Shown: positions 43,975-52,481 of the stretch, piece after piece
Layout of the letters: the number at the start of each line of letters is the position of its first letter
Position numbering within the stretch: position 1 is the first letter of the stretch
Origin: Clostridiales bacterium S5-A14a
GTDB lineage: Bacteria; Bacillota; Clostridia; Peptostreptococcales; Anaerovoracaceae
Assembly: GCA_000758905.1 (NCBI GenBank)
Contig: JRNA01000003.1
Span: 62,001 to 126,000 of the forward strand
Length of the DNA: 64,000 bases
Direction of reading: 5' to 3'
Made by a program: the position numbers and the translations under genes
Notes under the pieces: model-generated
Databases searched by the model: none
The model's input: only the letters and a program-made list of their open reading frames with translations
Told to the model about the DNA's origin: nothing

Positions 43975-44847
43975 ATGAGATATGAGGGCAGTATTTATAG
44001 ACCGCCGAGCGAGGCTTACAGTTTGCTGATTCAGGTGACTATTGGATGCTCGCATAATACATGTACTTTTTGCACGATGTTCAAGGATAAAAAGTTCAGA
44101 GTGAGGCCAATTGAGGAGGTTCTTGAAGACCTTGAAATGGCTAGGAGGGCATATCCTGTAGTTGAAAAAATATTTTTGTGTGACGGTGATGCTCTATGTC
44201 TTTCGAACGAGAAGCTTATGCGAATTCTCACGAGAATTTCGGAGCTTTTTCCGGAGTGTAAGAGGGTTTCTGTATATGGGACGGCAACAGACATAAATCG
44301 AAAGTCTGAATCGGAGCTTAAAGAACTTCTCGATGCTGGTATGGAGATGATTTACATGGGTGCTGAATCGGGAAGCCAAAATGTTCTCGACAAGATACAC
44401 AAAGATGTTACGGTCAGAGAGCAGATTGATGCGGTAAAGAAGGCTGAGAACGTCGGAATCAAGATGTCAGTTACATTCATTTCAGGGCTCGCGGGCCTTG
44501 AGGGATGGGAAGACCATGCGATTTCAACGGGCAAGATGATAACGGAGATGAATGCGTCTTATGCAAGTCTTTTGACGCTCATGCTCGATCCTGCCGCGCC
44601 TATAATGAAAGAAATAAATTCGGGCGAAATGACGCTTCTGACACCTGAACAGGTTGTCGGCGAGACCTATCTTTTGTTAGAAAATGCAATGCCTAGGAAG
44701 TCATGTGTTTTCAGGTCAAATCACGCTTCCAATTATATTTCTCTACGGGGAAATTTGCCGGAAGATAGGCAGAGGATGCTCGCTCAGCTCAAGGTAGCAA
44801 TGGAAAATACAGGTCTCTTAAAAGATGAGAGATTTAGGATGTTATAA
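43975..44847 (+). CDS. Radical SAM protein of unknown specificity
   Basis: 290 residues. The [4Fe-4S] motif is C25-x4-C30-x2-C33 (GCSHNTCTFC), with four rather than three residues between the first two cysteines. Other core features follow: FLCDGDAL, the TATDINRKS strand and YMGAESGSQNVLDKIHK, with the SAM-binding region after. The CX4CX2C form is seen in a subgroup of uncharacterised radical SAM proteins. No accessory domain or partner gene identifies the substrate. It may be cotranscribed with argS. Confidence 0.88.
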   Translation: MRYEGSIYRPPSEAYSLLIQVTIGCSHNTCTFCTMFKDKKFRVRPIEEVLEDLEMARRAYPVVEKIFLCDGDALCLSNEKLMRILTRISELFPECKRVSVYGTATDINRKSESELKELLDAGMEMIYMGAESGSQNVLDKIHKDVTVREQIDAVKKAENVGIKMSVTFISGLAGLEGWEDHAISTGKMITEMNASYASLLTLMLDPAAPIMKEINSGEMTLLTPEQVVGETYLLLENAMPRKSCVFRSNHASNYISLRGNLPEDRQRMLAQLKVAMENTGLLKDERFRML

Positions 44848-44858
44848 AGGAGAATAGT

Positions 44859-45974
44859 TTGAGTAATCAGAATCAAAACAAAAGCATAGATTCAGCGAAT
44901 CAAATCAATGACAGAGTAGGTGAATTTCTCGTAGGCCATCTAGAGAATTTTATCTTCGATGAACTTTCGGATAATTTTCTCAAGAAAAACGGATTTTTTG
45001 AGATCCTTTCTGGAGTGCCTGTACCTGTAAGAAAAAATGATATGGTTGATCTTTCAATCAAGAAAATCTGCATAAACATGGCATTTGTAATAGGTTGTGA
45101 TGCGAATTTTAGATATAGGGATAATTATATTGAATTTATCAAGTTGAATTATGGCTTAGACTTTGGAATGTACCTTGTGCAAGAAGGTGTGGAAGTAGCA
45201 GAAAAAAATGATTTTGATTATGCTTGTATAATGTTCCGGGCAGCCTTCCTCATAAACCCAGAAAATGTGGATGCAATATACTGCTACGGCAGAGCTTGTG
45301 CCGATGCATATCAGAAGGGCGGGAGCGAGGCTTTTGTCGGTGCGTTCAAGGCTGAGGCTATTGAGGCTTTCGAGAAAACGACTCTCAAGCGTCCTGATTT
45401 CAAGGAAGGTTTTTATTACCTCGGATATGCATATATGAATTTAGGCCTATACATCAAGGCTAAGCTGACTTTCGAGGACTTCAAGGCTCTTGCCGAAAAA
45501 GAACTTTCCGAGCTTCGTGATTCAGATGAGCAGGATGCTGAAACAAAAGAGGATCTCATGTCTGTTATAAAGGAGGCTGAGGACTGGATTTCCCAGCTTG
45601 AGGAGCCTGTTAAAATTGAGGAAGGCTACAACATGGTGATGTCCGGAAGATACCAAGAGGGTATAGATATTTTGTCGAAGTACACCGATAGGGAGGAGTA
45701 CAAAACCTTTTGGCCTATGTGGTATTATCTCGGTGTCGCATACAAAGAAATCGACATGCAGGACATGGCAGAGGCGGCATTCATCTCGGTGTTGAGGGTT
45801 TCCCCGTCAAATCTATATGCGATGGAAGAACTGGTGCATCTCTACAAGAGTCAGGGCCGAAACGATATGGCCACAAAGTATGAGAACAAAATAGCTATCG
45901 TGCAGGAGAATGCAGAGAAGGATCGCGCCGATGCAAAGGAGATGGAGGCCCAAGAAAATAATAGCTTGAGCTAG
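44859..45974 (+). CDS. Tetratricopeptide-repeat protein
   Basis: 371 residues, cytosolic (no signal peptide). An N-terminal domain (1-105) of unknown type is followed by TPR-like helix pairs: DFDYACIMFRAAFLINPENVDAI, KEGFYYLGYAYMNLGLYIKAKL, and later TFWPMWYYLGVAYKEIDMQDMAEAA. The last ~25 residues are charged. Such proteins act as scaffolds; the partner is unknown. Start is TTG 44859, six bases after AAGGAG. It lies 12 bases after the radical SAM gene. Confidence 0.85.
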   Translation: MSNQNQNKSIDSANQINDRVGEFLVGHLENFIFDELSDNFLKKNGFFEILSGVPVPVRKNDMVDLSIKKICINMAFVIGCDANFRYRDNYIEFIKLNYGLDFGMYLVQEGVEVAEKNDFDYACIMFRAAFLINPENVDAIYCYGRACADAYQKGGSEAFVGAFKAEAIEAFEKTTLKRPDFKEGFYYLGYAYMNLGLYIKAKLTFEDFKALAEKELSELRDSDEQDAETKEDLMSVIKEAEDWISQLEEPVKIEEGYNMVMSGRYQEGIDILSKYTDREEYKTFWPMWYYLGVAYKEIDMQDMAEAAFISVLRVSPSNLYAMEELVHLYKSQGRNDMATKYENKIAIVQENAEKDRADAKEMEAQENNSLS

Positions 45975-46092
45975 CACGCATCTCGAAGCACGTTTTCAAG
46001 ATTAACTCAAATATATAGAGCTTAGTCGCGAATAAAAACAGTCTAAATGTTAAATTAACTCAGTGTTGAATTTCCCAAATAGAGAGGTTATA

Positions 46093-46716
46093 ATGGAAGA
46101 TATTTCAAGCAAAGGAAAACTTTTTGTCATTTCAGGACCTTCAGGTGCAGGTAAGGGGACAATAATCAAGGAGTTGTTGTCACAGATTGAAGATGTGAAG
46201 TTGTCAGTTTCTGCAACAACGCGAAACCCTAGACCTGGCGAAATAGATGGCGTGAACTACTATTTTGTTGAACTAGGTGAGTTCCAAAAAATGATTGAGG
46301 CTGAAGAGTTTCTCGAATATGCGAGGGTGTATGAGAATTTTTACGGCACGCCCAAAGAGAAGGTGCTAAGACAGCTAGATGAGGGATATGACGTGATTCT
46401 CGAAATCGATATTCAGGGAGCAATGAATGTTAAAAAGGCTTTTCCTAAGGCTGTGTTTATATTTATTCTGCCGCCTTCGATGACGGAGCTGCGCAGGAGG
46501 ATTACCGGAAGGGGTTCTGAAACAAAAGAGGTTATTGACCTTAGGATGAGCAAGGCTCTGGGTGAACTTTCCTATATGGCGCAGTACGACTACTGTGTTG
46601 TCAATGGGGAAGTGCAGGAAGCGGTAAACAGGGTGAAATCGATAATAGTCGCTGAACACTCGAAGGTTTCTTCGGATATTGAGGCGATTTTGAATAGTTT
46701 TGAAAATGAAAAATAG
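46093..46716 (+). CDS. gmk: Guanylate kinase
   Basis: 207 residues. Phosphorylates GMP to GDP. P-loop GPSGAGKGT (15-23), GMP-binding SATTRNPRPGEIDGVNYYF, EYARVYENFYGTP, and LEIDIQGAMNVKK all fit. The start is set by AGAGAGGT before ATG 46093; an ATG 30 bases earlier lacks a site. rpoZ follows, the usual gmk-rpoZ pair. Confidence 0.97.
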   Translation: MEDISSKGKLFVISGPSGAGKGTIIKELLSQIEDVKLSVSATTRNPRPGEIDGVNYYFVELGEFQKMIEAEEFLEYARVYENFYGTPKEKVLRQLDEGYDVILEIDIQGAMNVKKAFPKAVFIFILPPSMTELRRRITGRGSETKEVIDLRMSKALGELSYMAQYDYCVVNGEVQEAVNRVKSIIVAEHSKVSSDIEAILNSFENEK

Positions 46717-46781
46717 GCGATTTTAAGGAATCTAAGAAATGTAAATTAGACGACTTTAAGAACTTTGAGGAGGAAAAATAA

Positions 46782-46970
46782 ATGTTATATCCATCTGTAA
46801 ATCAGATAAGAGATAAGGTTGATAGCAGGTATACGCTTGTGATTTTGGCTGCTAAGAGGGCAAAGGATATAGTCAACGGATATCCGGTTTTGACGCAAAC
46901 TGAGAGCAATAAGCCAGTAACGCTTGCAGCGGCTGAGATTGCCGAGGACATAATTACATACGAGAAGTAG
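46782..46970 (+). CDS. rpoZ: RNA polymerase omega subunit
   Basis: 62 residues, small for the family but with the conserved core: MLYPSVNQIRDKVDSRY, LVILAAKRAKDI and KPVTLAAAEI. Omega helps fold and hold the beta' subunit. GAGGAGG precedes the ATG. It lies 65 bases after gmk. Confidence 0.93.
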   Translation: MLYPSVNQIRDKVDSRYTLVILAAKRAKDIVNGYPVLTQTESNKPVTLAAAEIAEDIITYEK

Positions 46971-46978
46971 GTGCGGTC

Positions 46979-47455
46979 ATGTTTAGAAAGATTAGAAAAT
47001 TTAAAAATGAAATTAATCAGGCAGAAGTAAATGAGTTGTTAAAGACCTCAAAGCGTGGGGTTTTAGCGATGAATGGGGATGACGGTTATCCTTATGCTGT
47101 GCCAGTAAATTATTTCTATGATGAGAATGAAGGAAGGATATTCTTTCACAGTGCCAAAGCTGGTTACAAAGTTGATTGTCTAAAATCTTCAGACAAGGTT
47201 TGCTTTACGGTCATAGGAAACGAAATGATTCGAGAGGAAGAATGGGCGCCATATATGCAGAGCGTAGTGATTTTCGGAAGGTGCCAATTAATTGATGATA
47301 ATCAAATGGCGATGAAGAGGCTCAAAGACTTTGCTATGAAATATTACCCTAGTGAAAACATGGTCATTGATGAAATTAAAGCAGATGGCAAGGCCGTTCA
47401 GATGTTCCAGATTGATATAGAGTACATGACAGGAAAGGAAGTACAAGAAAAATAG
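46979..47455 (+). CDS. Pyridoxamine 5'-phosphate oxidase-fold protein (NimA-like)
   Basis: 158 residues with the FMN-binding split barrel of the Nim/PNPOx group: residues about 20-50 (LLKTSKRGVLAMNGDDGYPYAVPVNYFYDE) and the IFFHSAKAGYKVDCLKSSDKVCFTV core. Some relatives reduce 5-nitroimidazoles, others are flavin reductases of unknown role; resistance cannot be claimed. It starts eight bases after rpoZ, so it is in the gmk-rpoZ transcript. Confidence 0.85.
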   Translation: MFRKIRKFKNEINQAEVNELLKTSKRGVLAMNGDDGYPYAVPVNYFYDENEGRIFFHSAKAGYKVDCLKSSDKVCFTVIGNEMIREEEWAPYMQSVVIFGRCQLIDDNQMAMKRLKDFAMKYYPSENMVIDEIKADGKAVQMFQIDIEYMTGKEVQEK

Positions 47456-47502
47456 CCTGAAAAAATATTCTGGAGATAACAAAAATAAGATTCAGGAAAA
47501 TA

Positions 47503-47546
47503 TGATAAAATGAAACAAAGCACTTACAATTGTAGGTGCTTTTTTG
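47503..47546 (+). terminator. Terminator after the PNPOx-fold gene, preceded by a -10-like element
   Basis: AAAGCACTTAC (47517-47527) pairs with GTAGGTGCTTT with one T-G wobble, followed by TTTTTT. Directly upstream lies TGATAAAAT (47503-47511). The terminator ends the gmk-rpoZ unit; the -10-like element so close to it could generate only a very short RNA. Confidence 0.75.
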
Positions 47547-47629
47547 GTATGGGGAAATCAAACAAATCCACGTACCATTGAATTTTCAATAGATTTAACA
47601 ATAAGTTTACAATGCCTTTACAAACTATG

Positions 47630-47638
47630 TGCTAAAAT
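47630..47638 (+). promoter_or_regulatory. Candidate extended -10 of ppx
   Basis: TG-C-TAAAAT (TAAAAT 47633-47638), 20 bp before the ppx start, preceded by two TTTACA copies at non-ideal spacing. Confidence 0.4.
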
Positions 47639-47657
47639 AATATGCAAGGAGATTATG

Positions 47658-48572
47658 ATGAAAACTATTGAAAAATGTGCAATTATTGACATCGGATCAA
47701 ACACCATCAGAATGAATATTTATGAAGTGGCTGGTGGAGTAATCAATAAGTTGCTGAGCAAGAAAAAAATGCTTGGCATGAGTAATTATGTTGAAAATGA
47801 TAAGCTCACAGAGCTCGGGATTAAAAAGTGCATCAAGGTTTTAGTGGACTATAAAGATACTCTTGAAAAAATGAGCATAGAAGAAATATATCCATTTGGG
47901 ACTGCCGGAATAAGGAATATCAAAAATTCAGAAGAAGTACTTCAGCGAATCAAAGATGGGACCTCACTAAAAGTTGATCTGATTTCCGGAGAGAAAGAGG
48001 CTGACTGTGTTTTTCGAGGTGTCAGCTCGATTTATGATGCTACTAACTGTGGAATAGTTGATATCGGTGGAGGCAGCACAGAAATTATCATAGTCGAAGA
48101 TGGCAATGTGAAAAATGAAATAAGCATGCCAATAGGATCATTGAATCTACACCACTGTTACATTAATACAACAATTTTTCCTAAAAAAGATGAGGTTAAA
48201 AATATTAAACGTCATATTAAGTCAGTCCTGGATGATTATAATATAAGTAAATTTCCAAAGGGGTTGAAGTTTTATGGGGTAGGCGGTTCAATAAGGGCAG
48301 CAGGCGAAATAGCCGAAGAATATTTTGAGCTTGAGAATGACGAGCATTTTTCTAAGAATCACGTTAGGGAGATTATCGAAAACATCATGGAAAATGATCC
48401 TGAAATATTGAGAGTTATGCTGAAGGAATGCCCAGATCGGATTCATACTCAGACACCAGGTATGCTAATTTTAAGCGAATTGATGAAAGAGCTTAAGGTT
48501 GACTCAATCAGTGTCAGCTCGGCGGGCGTAAGGGAAGGTTATCTCAGAGAAAAATTGGAGGGCGTTCAATGA
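47658..48572 (+). CDS. ppx: Exopolyphosphatase (Ppx/GppA family)
   Basis: 304 residues, the short form without the C-terminal HD domain. ASKHA fold: phosphate-1 loop IIDIGSNTIRM, FGTAGIRN, VISGEKEAD region and VDIGGGSTEII, then GVGGSIRAAGEI. It releases phosphate from polyphosphate or from pppGpp. AAGGAG at 47647-47652 favours ATG 47658 over 47655. Its stop overlaps the ppk start (ATGA), so polyphosphate breakdown and synthesis enzymes are translated together. Confidence 0.9.
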   Translation: MKTIEKCAIIDIGSNTIRMNIYEVAGGVINKLLSKKKMLGMSNYVENDKLTELGIKKCIKVLVDYKDTLEKMSIEEIYPFGTAGIRNIKNSEEVLQRIKDGTSLKVDLISGEKEADCVFRGVSSIYDATNCGIVDIGGGSTEIIIVEDGNVKNEISMPIGSLNLHHCYINTTIFPKKDEVKNIKRHIKSVLDDYNISKFPKGLKFYGVGGSIRAAGEIAEEYFELENDEHFSKNHVREIIENIMENDPEILRVMLKECPDRIHTQTPGMLILSELMKELKVDSISVSSAGVREGYLREKLEGVQ

Positions 48573-50731
48573 GTCATGATTACGGATTTACACAAAACAG
48601 AGAAATTTCATGGATGAAGTTCAACGAAAGAGTTTTGCATGAGGCCCTGGACAACGACACTCCACTACTCGAAAAAGTAATGTTTCTGAAGATTTTTCAG
48701 AGCAATCTTGACGAGTTTAACATGGTACGTGTTGGGAGTCTTCATGACCTTAGCCTTGTTAAGGATGCGGGAATTGACAACAAAACAGGTTTGACTCCGA
48801 AAGAACAACTTGATCTAATTTTTGACCATATGCACGGCCTTTATGCAGAAAAAGACAGAGTGTTTGACATAGTAAATCGTGAAATGAATAGAAACGGCAT
48901 CAGCAATCTTTTGTATAATCAGTTAACCAAACAGCAATACAAGGCACTTGACAAATATTTTTCTGATTTCATAGAACCCATATTGTCACCACAGATTCTT
49001 GATAAGACACATCCATTTCCTTTCTTAGAAAACAAGATGGAATATCTAATTGTTCAAATTGATGCTGATAAGGAGCAATTTGGTATAATGCCGCTCTCAA
49101 CTGCACTTCCAAAAATTGTGAAGCTTCCATCAGATTTAGGTATAAAATTCATCAGGACATCACTGATTATTCGCGAGTATGCAGAACGCTGCTTTCAAGG
49201 ATATAAGTTAAAAAACAAAGCAATTATAAGGGTTACAAGGAATGTAGATCTCTCGGCTGATGATGAAATTATCGACGACGATTTGGATTATACAACTCAT
49301 ATGAAGAAAATTCTTAAAAAGCGTAAACGTCTACATCCAGTTCGCGTGGAAACGGGAGTAGATACTGCGAATGCGATAGTCGAGATGATTTGCAAGAATT
49401 TAGATGTAAGTCAAAAACAGGTTTATTTTACAAGGAGCCCTCTGTCCATGGATTTCATGGATGAGGTTAAGCCACTCATGGATGAGTCTTTTGTGAAAAA
49501 GCATACGTATGATCCGTACATGCCACAGATTCCCTCAAATATAGGTAAATTACACGATATAGATAGGCACGTCAGGTCAGGGAATGATGTTTTGCTGTCT
49601 TTCCCATATGACGCAATGGACCCATTTCTAGAGCTTCTCGACAGAGCTTCGGAAGACCCGAATGCTGTGAGTATCAAAATCACCATTTATAGGCTTGCGA
49701 AAAACTCAAGGCTCGTAGATATTTTGTGCAAGGCTGCTGACAGGGGGAAAGCAGTTACATGCTACATGGAACTTCGAGCCAGATTTGATGAGGAAAATAA
49801 TATGGGGTATTCTCAGCGATTGTATGATGCGGGTTGTAACGTTGTTTTTGGAATTGCTGGGTACAAAATTCATTCAAAGGTTTGCCAGATAACATATAAG
49901 GGGAAAAACGGATGGGAGTATGTGACCCAAATTGGAACTGGAAACTATAACGAAACGACTGCTAAGCTCTATACGGACTTTTCTCTTATTACATCAAATC
50001 CAGAAATTGGGGATGATTGTTCGGATTTTTTTAACAATTTATCAATAGGCAATATTGCTGGGGAATACAAGCGAATTCTTCAGTCGCCCACAAGTTTGAA
50101 GCAGAAACTTATGAGGATGATTGATGAGGAAATTGAGAAAAAAGAAAATGGCTTCCTATTCTTTAAAATGAACTCTCTCACCGACAGAGATTTTATCGAT
50201 AAACTCTGTGAAGCATCAAAAGCAGGAGTCAAGATAAAAATGGTAATTCGTGGAATTTGCTGCCTAATTCCTGGAATAGAGGGCAAGACTGATAATATTG
50301 AAATTCATTCAATAGTCGGTCGCTTCCTTGAACACCCGAGGGTCTACATCATCGGTAAAGAAATGGAAAATGTCTATATCGGAAGTGCCGACCTTATGAC
50401 TCGAAATACCGAAAGAAGAGTCGAAGTACTTTGCCCTGTTATAGATTCGGCACTGCGAGAAAGAATATGCAACTATCTGCAAGTCCAGTTTGATGACAAA
50501 GTAAAGGGCAGACGAATCAACAATATAGGCAGCATGGAGAACATACCGTTTGACGGGGATTCCGAGCCGGTTGTAGCACAAAAATATTTTATGGAGTCCG
50601 CCATTAAGCAGTCTGCGAGCTCGAGCCAATCAAATGTGGTAGGTAGTGGCGGTAGCAATGATAATAATGTTTTTAAGAAAATAATTAATCTCTTTCGACA
50701 TAGCAACAAAATAGCTGTGCACACTAATTAA
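48569..50731 (+). CDS. ppk: Polyphosphate kinase Ppk1
   Basis: 720 residues. Builds polyphosphate from ATP. Four domains in order: N domain (NREISWMKFNERVLHEA), head domain, and two PLD-like catalytic domains with the phosphorylated His435 (GYKIHSKVC) and second His589 (LEHPRVYIIG), plus NTERRVEVLCPV. The last ~40 residues extend past the fold with a Ser/Asn/Gly linker and a basic amphipathic helix (NVFKKIINLFRHSNKI), which could touch the membrane. The stop codon lies in the loop of a hairpin. Confidence 0.95.
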   Translation: MSHDYGFTQNREISWMKFNERVLHEALDNDTPLLEKVMFLKIFQSNLDEFNMVRVGSLHDLSLVKDAGIDNKTGLTPKEQLDLIFDHMHGLYAEKDRVFDIVNREMNRNGISNLLYNQLTKQQYKALDKYFSDFIEPILSPQILDKTHPFPFLENKMEYLIVQIDADKEQFGIMPLSTALPKIVKLPSDLGIKFIRTSLIIREYAERCFQGYKLKNKAIIRVTRNVDLSADDEIIDDDLDYTTHMKKILKKRKRLHPVRVETGVDTANAIVEMICKNLDVSQKQVYFTRSPLSMDFMDEVKPLMDESFVKKHTYDPYMPQIPSNIGKLHDIDRHVRSGNDVLLSFPYDAMDPFLELLDRASEDPNAVSIKITIYRLAKNSRLVDILCKAADRGKAVTCYMELRARFDEENNMGYSQRLYDAGCNVVFGIAGYKIHSKVCQITYKGKNGWEYVTQIGTGNYNETTAKLYTDFSLITSNPEIGDDCSDFFNNLSIGNIAGEYKRILQSPTSLKQKLMRMIDEEIEKKENGFLFFKMNSLTDRDFIDKLCEASKAGVKIKMVIRGICCLIPGIEGKTDNIEIHSIVGRFLEHPRVYIIGKEMENVYIGSADLMTRNTERRVEVLCPVIDSALRERICNYLQVQFDDKVKGRRINNIGSMENIPFDGDSEPVVAQKYFMESAIKQSASSSQSNVVGSGGSNDNNVFKKIINLFRHSNKIAVHTN

Positions 50732-50746
50732 GTGTCGCACAGCATT
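50714..50746. terminator. Bidirectional terminator between ppk and the Asp23 module
   Basis: GCTGTGC (50714-50720) pairs with GCACAGC (50737-50743), extended by ACAC/GTGT inside. T-rich ends on both strands let it stop ppk transcription and that of the convergent asp23 operon. It contains the ppk stop codon. Confidence 0.7.
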
Positions 50747-50806
50747 TCTGTCCTATAACCCACTTTTGTTCACTTTTTTATTTGGAGAACGTTTCAAATT
50801 ATATTT

Positions 50807-51277
50807 TTATTGATCTTTCGACTGAGCCTGTCTGTATTCCTTTTCAGTCATAATGTCGCTAACCTTCATATTAACAGAAGTAACATTTAGACCAGTCATT
50901 TCGCGAACTTTTTCTCTGATAGTATCTTTTACTTTAGTAAAAATCCTAGGAGCGCTTTGTCCGTATTCTAAGATTGCCTTTAGATCTACGACTACATTGT
51001 TTTCGTCAACTTCAACGCTAACTCCCTGAGTATTAGTGTCTGTGCTTGCTGAAAATGCCTCAGTTATTCCTGAGAAAAATCCACCCTTAAGCTCAAGTAC
51101 TCCAGGAATATCTCTAGCAGCAATTGCTGCAATCTTTTCAATTACATAGTCATCGAATTGAAGAGTGTCTGTTCTCTTTTCAATTTCTTTTTCTTCCTTC
51201 TTTTCTTCAATCTTGTCCTGAACTTTATCAGCTGCCTGTTCGATAATGTTTTTGTCTTTTTCGTTTGTATTAGCCAT
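50807..51277 (-). CDS. Asp23/Gls24 family envelope stress protein
   Basis: 156 residues. An N-terminal charged helical region (DKVQDKIEEKKEEKE) precedes the Asp23 fold (about 48-150): LQFDDYVIEKIAAIAARDIPGVLEL, GVSVEVDENNVVVDLKAILEYG, VREMTGLNVTSVNMKVSDI. Asp23 lies under the membrane held by AmaP. ATG 51277 has GGAGGAAT before it; a longer frame upstream is not used. It is the last of the three-gene module on this strand. Confidence 0.93.
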   Translation of the reverse strand: MANTNEKDKNIIEQAADKVQDKIEEKKEEKEIEKRTDTLQFDDYVIEKIAAIAARDIPGVLELKGGFFSGITEAFSASTDTNTQGVSVEVDENNVVVDLKAILEYGQSAPRIFTKVKDTIREKVREMTGLNVTSVNMKVSDIMTEKEYRQAQSKDQ

Positions 51278-51331
51278 AATATTCCTCCGTTTTGATAGGC
51301 TGAAAGCCCTTAAATAAAATTTTTCTAAATT

Positions 51332-51354
51332 ATATGCAATGCGATAATGCATAT
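51332..51354. promoter_or_regulatory. Inverted repeat upstream of asp23
   Basis: ATATGCA (51332-51338) and TGCATAT (51348-51354) separated by nine bases, with ATGC repeated four times across the site. It stands 55-78 bp before the asp23 start. A regulator site is possible. Confidence 0.3.
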
Positions 51355-51404
51355 GCTAAACAGCTTTAACTCAAGTAGTTAATACTTAAATAATTAAAAT
51401 ACAA

Positions 51405-51746
51405 TTATTTGAGCAATCTTTTTAACATGTGGTATACCCACAGTTCCTTATCCTTGTACTGGCCATATATAAAGCCTGCAACAGTGAACAGGATTATCAA
51501 GATCGTCGCCCAGAACCCTATAAAGATAAAGCATAATGCTATAATAAGGCCAAGCAGTGTGAGTACCACGGTGTTTGGATGTTCTTGATACATCTTCAAG
51601 AATAGACAATCCTTCTTATCTGTGAAATTATCCTCTTGGCTACTAGTGCTTTGCTTACTTGAACCATCTGAGACTTTAGCTTTCCCCTCATGAGCAGAGG
51701 CGGTACTTTTTTGTTTTGTGTTTTTCTTAGTTTCTTGATTTGCCAT
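51405..51746 (-). CDS. DUF2273 small membrane protein
   Basis: 113 residues. A low-complexity cytoplasmic N-terminus (residues 1-50, rich in Lys/Ser/Thr/Gln) leads to two membrane helices (about 57-75 and 78-95, HPNTVVLTLLGLIIALCFIFIGF, ILIILFTVAGFIYG) and a short tail. DUF2273 proteins accompany AmaP and Asp23 in Firmicutes; their own role is unknown. AAAGGAGG before the ATG. It follows amaP by 11 bases. Confidence 0.85.
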   Translation of the reverse strand: MANQETKKNTKQKSTASAHEGKAKVSDGSSKQSTSSQEDNFTDKKDCLFLKMYQEHPNTVVLTLLGLIIALCFIFIGFWATILIILFTVAGFIYGQYKDKELWVYHMLKRLLK

Positions 51747-51757
51747 CCCGACCTCCT

Positions 51758-52357
51758 TTACTCAATCGACATTGAATTTGAACCGTTATTTATATTATCA
51801 TCTGAAGCGTGATCATCTCTATCATCAAGTGTTATGTGAACATCAGCTATATCTTTCCCTATGAAGTTATTGATGTCCGTCCTGAGCTTTTCTTTGATTT
51901 CTAAAGAAAGACTTGAAAGATCACTTACCCTATAAACACCTGCTCTTGCCTTTGTTATAACTTTCTTGCTGTCCCCATCGAGTATTTTACAGCTGACATC
52001 AGGGTCCTTAAGCGATGGAAAATGCTTTAGGGATCTGAGTGCGTAAGCTTCGATGGCATCATCTGTTAATACAACCTTCCCGTCTTGGTCAACAAGTGTC
52101 AAGCTATTCTTTGAGGATGCTCTAAGCAGGGTTGTTATGAACAAAATAAGCGCTCCGAGTACTACAAGACCACTCACAACGGCAATAATGTATGTGCCGT
52201 AATCAGTAGCTGAAAACGCAAGAAAACTTGTTTGAGTTGTTTTTAAATTTAATCCTAATAGTGGCGAATACCCCTCAAGTGCAATGAATGCGAACGCACT
52301 GAGTAGTATTACTAAAATTGCGAAAATAATTCTTATTGATTTAATAAATTTTGACAA
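51758..52357 (-). CDS. amaP: Alkaline shock response membrane anchor protein AmaP
   Basis: 199 residues. Two membrane helices (about 8-30 and 57-78) with an outside loop, then a cytoplasmic domain (about 85-180) related to Asp23 that recruits Asp23 to the membrane. The tail is Asp/Asn/Ser-rich. The start is TTG 52355-52357 with AGGAGGT upstream. First gene of the amaP-DUF2273-asp23 unit, with an inverted repeat upstream. Confidence 0.88.
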   Translation of the reverse strand: MSKFIKSIRIIFAILVILLSAFAFIALEGYSPLLGLNLKTTQTSFLAFSATDYGTYIIAVVSGLVVLGALILFITTLLRASSKNSLTLVDQDGKVVLTDDAIEAYALRSLKHFPSLKDPDVSCKILDGDSKKVITKARAGVYRVSDLSSLSLEIKEKLRTDINNFIGKDIADVHITLDDRDDHASDDNINNGSNSMSIE

Positions 52358-52380
52358 GGATTGTACCTCCTAAACTTTTT

Positions 52381-52428
52381 CACTTTGAATTAATTTTGAA
52401 TATGAATCAAGGTGATTCGTTCAAAGTG
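52381..52428. promoter_or_regulatory. Nested inverted repeats upstream of amaP
   Basis: CACTTTGAA (52381-52389) with TTCAAAGTG (52420-52428), enclosing GAATCA-AGG-TGATTC (52404-52418). It lies between the pirin stop and amaP. No T-run follows on the minus strand, so it is unlikely to be a terminator; a regulator site for the envelope-stress operon is more likely. Confidence 0.5.
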
Positions 52429-52481
52429 CCATCTGAATGTATTATGCCCCAAAAACGGAGTATATAAACATTTTCATATAA

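Noticed and set aside
47544-47657. Longer N-terminus for Ppx from a TTG at 47544
   Set aside because: It begins inside a terminator T-run and crosses the likely promoter; family members start at the MKTIEKCAIIDIGSNT equivalent.
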